11,496 nt of DNA from Clostridiales bacterium (GTDB lineage Bacteria; Bacillota; Clostridia; Monoglobales; Firm-18): assembly GCA_031255355.1 (NCBI GenBank), contig JAIRSR010000200.1, positions 1 to 11,496 of the forward strand, in the 5' to 3' direction. The position numbers and the translations under genes were made by a program. Positions 7,243 to 11,496 of the stretch are shown here, piece after piece. Under the pieces are notes generated by a model. The model saw only the letters and a list, made by a program, of their open reading frames with translations. It had not been told where the DNA came from and searched no databases. Every line of letters begins with the position of its first letter. Within the stretch, counting starts at the first letter, position 1.

Positions 7243-8408
7243 AAAAACTATTGATTTTTATTTTGCTGTTCGCGCCGCTTGCGGTTAATGCAGTGGCGGC
7301 GGGAGCGGGGGAGGAAGCGGAGCAAATCCTCGACCGCCAGATGCGCCAAGCGGAAGTCGGCGTACTTTCCGAACAATTGGAACGTCTGAAAAACAATGAC
7401 TTCGGGCAGATTATCCCCGATTTCAACATCGCGGAACTTTCCGCTTCCCTCACCCGCGGCGAATGGCAGTGGAATATTCCCGATATTTTGCGGCGGGCGT
7501 TCGCGTTTTTCTGCAAGGAACTTTTGCTTAGCGTGAAAGTCATGCTCAGCCTGATTGCGCTTGCGCTGCTGTGCGCGTTGACGGAAAATTTACAAAGCGG
7601 TTTTTCACGCGGGGGGATTGGCGGCGCGGCGTTCCCCGTTTGCTTTTTCCTCATCGCCTCCGTCGCGGTAAAAACCTTTACCGGGGCGGTCGCGGCGGCG
7701 TATGCCGCGATCGACGGCGTACTGATGTTTGTTACCGCGCTCATTCCCACCACGCTGACCCTGCTCGCGGCGGGCGGGGCGGTGATGAGCGCGGGGGTGT
7801 TCCACCCTGTACTGATGCTGTCCGTCCAAGTGGTGACGCTCACGGTAAAAAGCGTCGTCTTGCCGCTGACGCTGGTATCTGCGGCGCTTTCCGTCGCGGA
7901 CGGCTTGGGGGAGCGGGAGGGTGCGGGACGGCTTGCGTCGTCGCTCGGCAGCGCGGTGAAGTGGATTATGGGCGTGCTTCTGACGGTGTTTGTCGGCGTT
8001 GTGACGGTGCAAAGCCTTGCCGCGCCCGCGCTGGACGGGCTATCCGTCAAGACGGCGAAATTCGCCGTTGGCGCCGTTGTTCCCGTGGTGGGCAGTATCC
8101 TTGCGGAATCGGTGGATTTGGTGCTTGGCTGTTCCGTGATTTTGAAAAACGCGGTAGGCGTGGCGGGGCTGATTGCGATTTTATCCCTGTGCGCCGCGCC
8201 GGTTTTGCGGCTTGCCGCGCAAGCGGTCATGTTTTCCGCCGCTTCCGCGCTGATTGCCCCGATTGCCGATAAACGCGCGGCGGATCTGCTGGCGCGGATC
8301 GGCGGCGCGGTGACGATCGTTCTGGTGATGGTTACGGTGGTGGCGTTTATGTTTATTATCAATCTCGCGATTATTATCGGCGCGGGAAATACCGCCGCGT
8401 TTTTTTAA
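7239..8408 (+). CDS. spoIIIAE: Stage III sporulation protein AE
   Basis: A polytopic membrane protein, probably the central transmembrane part of the SpoIIIA channel. It has 389 residues (B. subtilis 399). A signal-peptide-like N-terminus (KKLLIFILLFAPLAVNAVAA) is followed by a polar external domain up to about residue 85 (EEAEQILDRQM, ELSASLTRGEWQW). Six or seven hydrophobic helices follow. Recognisable family segments include FFCKELLLSVKVMLSLIALA, LTALIPTTLTLLAAGGA-like positions near 165, and GLSVKTAKFAVGAVVPVVG. The C-terminus (IIGAGNTAAFF) matches the normal end of the family. The gene ends in TTTTTTTAA: a run of seven T (8400-8406) covers the last two codons and the first base of the stop, directly before the spoIIIAF frame. 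Confidence 0.94.
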   Translation: MKKLLIFILLFAPLAVNAVAAGAGEEAEQILDRQMRQAEVGVLSEQLERLKNNDFGQIIPDFNIAELSASLTRGEWQWNIPDILRRAFAFFCKELLLSVKVMLSLIALALLCALTENLQSGFSRGGIGGAAFPVCFFLIASVAVKTFTGAVAAAYAAIDGVLMFVTALIPTTLTLLAAGGAVMSAGVFHPVLMLSVQVVTLTVKSVVLPLTLVSAALSVADGLGEREGAGRLASSLGSAVKWIMGVLLTVFVGVVTVQSLAAPALDGLSVKTAKFAVGAVVPVVGSILAESVDLVLGCSVILKNAVGVAGLIAILSLCAAPVLRLAAQAVMFSAASALIAPIADKRAADLLARIGGAVTIVLVMVTVVAFMFIINLAIIIGAGNTAAFF

Positions 8409-8487
8409 GAGTTTCGTTAAAAAACGCGGGAAAGCGGGTGGTGTTACGGAATATCTGTCTGATTGGGCAAAGGGACTGATTACGGCG
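8404..8487 (+). other. Probable 5' coding extension of spoIIIAF without a standard start codon
   Basis: The spoIIIAF frame is open from 8329 (after the TGA at 8326-8328), and reads through the spoIIIAE stop region. From 8443 the codons spell VTEYLSDWAKGLITA, which looks like the conserved N-terminus of SpoIIIAF (a W near position 8 leading into the first membrane helix). No ATG, GTG or TTG exists in this frame between 8329 and 8487. The only standard-type GTG codons just before it (8438 and 8441) are in another frame. Candidates for a non-standard start are CTG at 8455, ACG at 8446 or GTT at 8443. A 1-base sequencing error or a genuine frameshift is equally possible. Confidence 0.6.
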
Positions 8488-8844
8488 GTGATTTTATCGC
8501 GCTTTATCGAACTGCTGTCGCCGGCGGGGGAACTCAAAAAATACGTCCGCTTCGCTTCGGGGCTGATAATTATTTTGATGATGGCAAAGCCGCTTTTGCG
8601 TATCGGGAATCTGCAACTTCCCGTGATAGAACCGCTGCGGCAGGAGCGGTATGCCGCCGCCAACGCGCGTGACGTTTACGTGAACAGGCTGGAAAAAAAC
8701 GTCGCCGCCGCAGTGGGCGCGGACGCTGTGGAAATCACGGTGGACGCTGAAAATCCAACGGAAATACTGTACGTGAAATCAAAAGTCAAACGGGCGGAGA
8801 TCGCCGGATATCTGGGGATCCCGCCTGACAGGGTAGGTGATTGA
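8488..8844 (+). CDS. spoIIIAF: Stage III sporulation protein AF
   Basis: A bitopic membrane protein of the SpoIIIA channel; its soluble domain is of the ring-building type. The coordinates use the first conventional start (GTG, 8488), which gives 118 residues. The true protein probably begins about 15 residues earlier near 8443 (see the extension entry), because the first hydrophobic helix is split by this GTG. Visible are the end of helix 1 (ILSRFIELL), the conserved P-x-G-x-L-x-K-Y turn (SPAGELKKYVRF), helix 2 (about 22-37, GLIIILMMAKPLL) and a soluble domain ending GYLGIPPDRVGD. Even with the extension (about 133 residues) it is far shorter than B. subtilis SpoIIIAF (206). The stop overlaps the spoIIIAG start by 8 bases. 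Confidence 0.82.
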   Translation: MILSRFIELLSPAGELKKYVRFASGLIIILMMAKPLLRIGNLQLPVIEPLRQERYAAANARDVYVNRLEKNVAAAVGADAVEITVDAENPTEILYVKSKVKRAEIAGYLGIPPDRVGD

Positions 8845-9205
8845 AATCAAAGAGGTAATCGAAAATTTCATCAAGGGGAAAAACGCGAAATACGCGGTAA
8901 TTTTGTGTATCGGCGTTATGCTGCTCATTGCCGCGCCGTCGTTGGGCGGCGGCGCGTCGGGCGGCGCGTCCGAACATGGCTCGGCGTTGGAGCGGCGGCT
9001 GACGGAAATTCTTTGTGAAATCGAGGGAGTCGGCGACGTATCCGTGATGATTAACGCCAAAAACGATACAGCGGAAGGAGTGATTGTCGTTGCGCGGGGC
9101 GCGGAACACCCCGCCGTAAAAGAGAAAATTTACAATGCCGCAATCGCGGCGCTTGGCGTGCAGCCGCACAAGGTGGAGGTTTTTTCAAAAAAGAAAGGGG
9201 ATTGA
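8837..9205 (+). CDS. spoIIIAG: Stage III sporulation protein AG (compact form)
   Basis: A ring-forming protein of the SpoIIIA-SpoIIQ channel; in B. subtilis it assembles a large ring in the space between the two membranes. Here it has only 122 residues (B. subtilis 229). Residues 1-17 are cytoplasmic, a membrane helix covers about 18-34 (KYAVILCIGVMLLIAAP), and a glycine/serine linker (GGGASGGAS) leads into the ring-building domain (about 50-116). Strand VSVMIN (68-73) is followed almost at once by GVIVVARGA (81-89), then VKEKIYNAAIAALGVQPHKVEVF. The long insertion normally found between these two strands is absent, with no break in the frame. The GTG start at 8837 lies inside the end of spoIIIAF with only a weak purine-rich site, so it is probably translated by coupling. 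Confidence 0.9.
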   Translation: MIEIKEVIENFIKGKNAKYAVILCIGVMLLIAAPSLGGGASGGASEHGSALERRLTEILCEIEGVGDVSVMINAKNDTAEGVIVVARGAEHPAVKEKIYNAAIAALGVQPHKVEVFSKKKGD

Positions 9206-9207
9206 AC

Positions 9208-9714
9208 ATGAGAAAGTTTAACGGATTCGGGAAAAGACAGGTAACGCTTGCGGCGTTGGTGCTGCTGATTGGCGCGGCGGGGTACATCAACCTCACCCAT
9301 ACGCCCGGGGAGGACGCGCTGCCCGCTTCGGGCGAGGCGGTGATCGAGGAAACGCCGCCCCCCGCTGCGGACGATTACTTCACCGCTTCGCGTCTGGAGC
9401 GGGAAAGAAGCCGAAGCGCGGCAATGGACATTTGCAAGGAAGTCGTCAACAACCCGCAAGGCACGTCCGACGCTAAGGCAAACGCGCAAAATGACTTGGC
9501 GGCGTTCGCGAAAGCAATCGAAACGGAAGCGGTCCTGGAAGGGCTGATTAAAGCCAAGGGCTTTGACGACGTTATTGTGTACCTCGCCGACGGCAACGCG
9601 AACGTTGTGGTAAAGACCATAGGGCTGACCCCCGCGCAGGCGGCGCAGATCAAGGATTTGATTGTGGAAAACGCGAAAATCAAGGCGGATAAAATAAAAA
9701 TTGTCGAAGTGTAA
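9208..9714 (+). CDS. spoIIIAH: Stage III sporulation protein AH
   Basis: A mother-cell ring protein that binds forespore SpoIIQ in the intermembrane space; it is related to the YscJ/FliF ring-building domain. It has 168 residues (B. subtilis 218). One membrane helix spans about residues 11-27 (QVTLAALVLLIGAAGYI). A short acidic, proline-rich linker follows (GEAVIEETPPPAADD). The domain begins at YFTASRLERERSRS, the classic SpoIIIAH segment, and ends DLIVENAKIKADKIKIVEV. ATG 9208 is preferred to the in-frame TTG at 9202: AAAGGGG ends 7 bases upstream, and 2 bases separate it from the spoIIIAG stop. This is the last gene of the operon. No clear terminator follows, only a 6-bp A/T-rich inverted repeat at 9716-9730. 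Confidence 0.94.
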   Translation: MRKFNGFGKRQVTLAALVLLIGAAGYINLTHTPGEDALPASGEAVIEETPPPAADDYFTASRLERERSRSAAMDICKEVVNNPQGTSDAKANAQNDLAAFAKAIETEAVLEGLIKAKGFDDVIVYLADGNANVVVKTIGLTPAQAAQIKDLIVENAKIKADKIKIVEV

Positions 9715-9756
9715 GATGTTTTCTAAACATATCAAGAGGGAATTTTCAAAAAACTA

Positions 9757-9785
9757 TTTTCATTTGCTGAAATGTGTGATAAAAT
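9757..9785 (+). promoter_or_regulatory. Likely sigma-A promoter of the Asp23-family gene
   Basis: TTTTCA (9757-9762, 4 of 6 matches) and TAAAAT (9780-9785, 5 of 6) are separated by 17 bases in an A/T-rich stretch unlike the GC-rich genes around it. Transcription would begin near 9792, about 19 bases before the GTG at 9811. Confidence 0.65.
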
Positions 9786-9810
9786 ATTATCCGTGAAGGG
9801 AGGGGTTACT

Positions 9811-10200
9811 GTGAGTGAGGAAACAACAATCGAAGCAATGGGTAATATTAAAATTTCCGAAGAGGTCATCGCCGTGGTATCGGGAATCGCGGCAAGCGAG
9901 GTAAAAGGCGTCGCCGGCATGAGCAGCAGTTTTGCAAGCGGGATTGCCGAACTTTTAGGCAAAAAGAGCCTCGCGAAAGGCGTTAAGGTGGAACTTGGCG
10001 AAACGACCACGGCAATCGGCATTTCCTTGATTGTCGATTACGGTTGCAGGATTCCCGACGTAGCGTGGGAAGTGCAGGAAAAGGTAAAAAAAGCCGTCGA
10101 GGGCATGACGGGGCTTGAGGTTCTGGAAGTCAATATCTTTATTGACGGCTTGATTGTGCCGAAAGACGAAAAACCGTCCGACGAGGAAGCGCAAAATTAA
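9811..10200 (+). CDS. Asp23/Gls24 (YloU/YqhY-like) family protein
   Basis: A small cytoplasmic protein of the Asp23 family (DUF322), 129 residues. Typical segments are GNIKISEEVIAVVSGIAASEVKGVAGM near the N-terminus, GVKVELGETTTAIGISLIVDYGCRIPDVAWEVQEKVKKAVEGMTGL in the middle, and LEVNIFIDGLIV at the end, then an acidic tail. Family members have been linked to envelope homeostasis and, for YqhY, to acetyl-CoA carboxylase regulation; the precise role is not settled. The GTG at 9811 is chosen because GGGAGGGG (9798-9805) sits 5 bases upstream. An in-frame ATG at 9772 lies within the predicted promoter. Unlike B. subtilis yqhY, which lies beyond accB-accC and before nusB, this gene directly follows spoIIIAH and is followed by a terminator and metK. 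Confidence 0.92.
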   Translation: MSEETTIEAMGNIKISEEVIAVVSGIAASEVKGVAGMSSSFASGIAELLGKKSLAKGVKVELGETTTAIGISLIVDYGCRIPDVAWEVQEKVKKAVEGMTGLEVLEVNIFIDGLIVPKDEKPSDEEAQN

Positions 10201-10228
10201 ACAGGGGTTCGGCGGCGCGAACGCAGGG

Positions 10229-10270
10229 ACGCGGCGCGTTGGATTGCGCAATCCGGCGCGGCGCGTTTTT
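10229..10270 (+). terminator. Intrinsic terminator of the Asp23-family gene
   Basis: A long hairpin centred at 10247/10248. Positions 10229-10245 pair with 10250-10266, with two T-G wobbles, one G/G mismatch and a 4-base GCGC loop. It is followed by a T run (10266-10270). It starts 29 bases after the TAA stop at 10198-10200. It separates this gene from metK. Confidence 0.9.
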
Positions 10271-10343
10271 CGTGTTGCGCGGCGAAATAACGCGAAAAAA
10301 TGAAATGCAATGAAATATGTTGTAGAGGAGGAGGGGGCTACGA

Positions 10344-11496
10344 ATGAAAAGGTTTTTTACTTCGGAATCCGTTACCGAGGGGCATCCCGATAAAATTTGC
10401 GACGCGGTTTCGGACGCGATTTTAGACGAACTTCTGGCGCGGGACAAATACGCCCGCGTAGCGTGTGAGGTCGCCTGCACGACGGGGTTGCTGCTCGTCA
10501 TGGGGGAGATTTCCACCGATTGTTATATCGACATTCAAAAGGTCGCGCGAAACGCCGTCCGCGAAATCGGGTACGACAGGGCGAAGTTCGGCTTCGACTG
10601 CGACACCTGCGCGGTGCTTACGGCGATTAACGAGCAATCGGGCGATATTGCGATGGGGGTAGACCGCTCGTTAGAGTGCAAGACGGGCGGCTGCGGCGGC
10701 TTTGATTTGGGCGCGGGCGACCAAGGTATGATGTTCGGCTACGCCTGTGACGAAACGCCGGAGTTTATGCCGTTGCCCATATCGCTGGCGCATAATCTGG
10801 CGCGGCGGCTGACGCAGACGCGCAAGGAAAAGCGCGTGGATTACCTTCGTCCCGACGGCAAGACCCAAGTAACGGTGGAGTATGACGGCGATACGCCGGT
10901 TCGGGTGGATACCGTGGTGGTATCCGCGCAGCATAGCGAGGGCGTAGACCACGCGGTCATCGAGCGGGACTTGCTCGCCCACGTCGTCAAGCAGGTGATT
11001 CCGGAACAATTCATAGACGAAAACACAAAATACTTCGTCAACCCTACCGGGAAGTTCGTCATAGGCGGGCCTAACGGAGATTCGGGCTTGACGGGGCGTA
11101 AAATTATCGTCGATACTTACGGCGGCTTCGCGCGTCACGGCGGCGGCGCGTTTTCGGGCAAGGACCCGACCAAGGTGGACAGGAGCGCGTCCTACGCGGC
11201 GCGGTATATCGCGAAAAACGTCGTAGCGGCGGGGTTGGCGAAGCGTTGTGAGGTGCAACTCGCCTACGCGATCGGCGTGGCGAAGACAATCAGCGTCTTG
11301 GTGGATACTTTCGGTACGGAAACGATTCCTGCGGAGGAACTCCAACGCCGCGTACTTTCCGTTTTCGACCTGCGTCCCTCCGCAATCATTGACGCGCTCG
11401 ACCTGCGCCGTCCGATTTACCGCCAAACCGCCGCCTACGGACACTTCGGAAGGACGGATTTGGATTTGCCGTGGGAAAAAACCGACAAGGCGGAAC
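10344..11496 (+). CDS. metK: S-adenosylmethionine synthetase (3' end outside window)
   Basis: Makes S-adenosylmethionine from methionine and ATP, the main methyl donor of the cell. 384 codons are visible; family members have about 395-400, so roughly a dozen C-terminal residues are missing beyond the edge. Key marks: RFFTSESVTEGHPDKICD with HPDK at 14-17, GEISTDCYID, the first signature GAGDQG (123-128), PTGKFVIGGPNGDSGLTGRKI, and the phosphate-binding signature GGGAFSGKD (266-274) followed by PTKVDRSA. The end visible here, FGRTDLDLPWEKTDKAE, is close to the normal terminus. The ATG at 10344 follows a strong GGAGGAGGGGG site. The 70 bases between the terminator and the gene hold no recognisable SAM riboswitch and no clear promoter. 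Confidence 0.97.
   Translation, partial: MKRFFTSESVTEGHPDKICDAVSDAILDELLARDKYARVACEVACTTGLLLVMGEISTDCYIDIQKVARNAVREIGYDRAKFGFDCDTCAVLTAINEQSGDIAMGVDRSLECKTGGCGGFDLGAGDQGMMFGYACDETPEFMPLPISLAHNLARRLTQTRKEKRVDYLRPDGKTQVTVEYDGDTPVRVDTVVVSAQHSEGVDHAVIERDLLAHVVKQVIPEQFIDENTKYFVNPTGKFVIGGPNGDSGLTGRKIIVDTYGGFARHGGGAFSGKDPTKVDRSASYAARYIAKNVVAAGLAKRCEVQLAYAIGVAKTISVLVDTFGTETIPAEELQRRVLSVFDLRPSAIIDALDLRRPIYRQTAAYGHFGRTDLDLPWEKTDKAE

Noticed and set aside
7223..8362. Long antisense open frame (379 codons) opposite spoIIIAE, and similar long frames at 862-1770 (+), 4129-4845 (+), 7571-8272 (+) and 10671-11444 (-)
   Set aside because: Their translations are low-complexity, rich in Ala/Arg/Thr/Ser, and match no family. 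They mirror clear genes in GC-rich DNA where stop codons are scarce, and lack good ribosome binding sites.
9716..9730. Inverted repeat ATGTTT/AAACAT after spoIIIAH as an operon terminator
   Set aside because: The stem is only 6 A/T-rich pairs with a 3-base loop and no following T run, so it should be too weak for termination.
9772..9810. ATG at 9772 as start of the Asp23-family protein
   Set aside because: It overlaps the region upstream of the likely -10 box and has no ribosome binding site. The GTG at 9811 has GGGAGGGG 5 bases upstream and starts close to the conserved region.
10271..10343. SAM riboswitch before metK
   Set aside because: Only about 70 bases remain between the upstream terminator and the gene. 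They contain no recognisable set of conserved stems and no second terminator.

Overview
The window looks like ordinary chromosomal core sequence from a spore-forming, GC-rich member of the Firmicutes. A Clostridia/Oscillospirales-type anaerobe is my best guess. The main evidence is a complete eight-gene spoIIIA sporulation operon together with strong purine-rich ribosome binding sites and frequent GTG/TTG starts. No mobile element, CRISPR array, rRNA or tRNA was seen.

Layout, left to right. (1) Positions 1-105 hold the last 34 codons of an unrecognised plus-strand gene. It converges on a minus-strand serine operon, serC then serA, read from a near-consensus sigma-A promoter at 2449-2477. A strong hairpin terminator at about 108-150 closes the operon. 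(2) A second minus-strand operon has its promoter at 4966-4994. It carries glyS (single-chain class II glycyl-tRNA synthetase) and, 2 bases later, an aldo/keto reductase very like E. coli YghZ. (3) Divergent from glyS, the plus strand carries spoIIIAA, AB, AC, AD, AE, AF, AG and AH (5133-9714). These encode the mother-cell ATPase, membrane proteins and ring-forming proteins of the SpoIIIA-SpoIIQ channel that links mother cell and forespore. Several of these genes overlap by 4 to 8 bases. (4) An Asp23/YloU-family gene has its own likely sigma-A promoter and a long hairpin terminator. (5) metK (S-adenosylmethionine synthetase) runs off the right edge and lacks only about its last dozen residues.

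How the genes work together: serC and serA encode two of the three steps from 3-phosphoglycerate to serine; serB is not in the window. GlyS charges tRNA with glycine, which is one step from serine. SpoIIIAA-AH form one machine.

I did not find a new multi-gene system. The points that deserve a second look are in the spoIIIA operon. The three ring-forming proteins AF, AG and AH are all much shorter than in Bacillus subtilis. SpoIIIAG appears to lack its entire beta-hairpin insertion. SpoIIIAF has no conventional in-frame start codon upstream of its first predicted membrane segment, and a run of seven T sits at the spoIIIAE/AF junction. SerA also seems to lack the usual catalytic glutamate motif.
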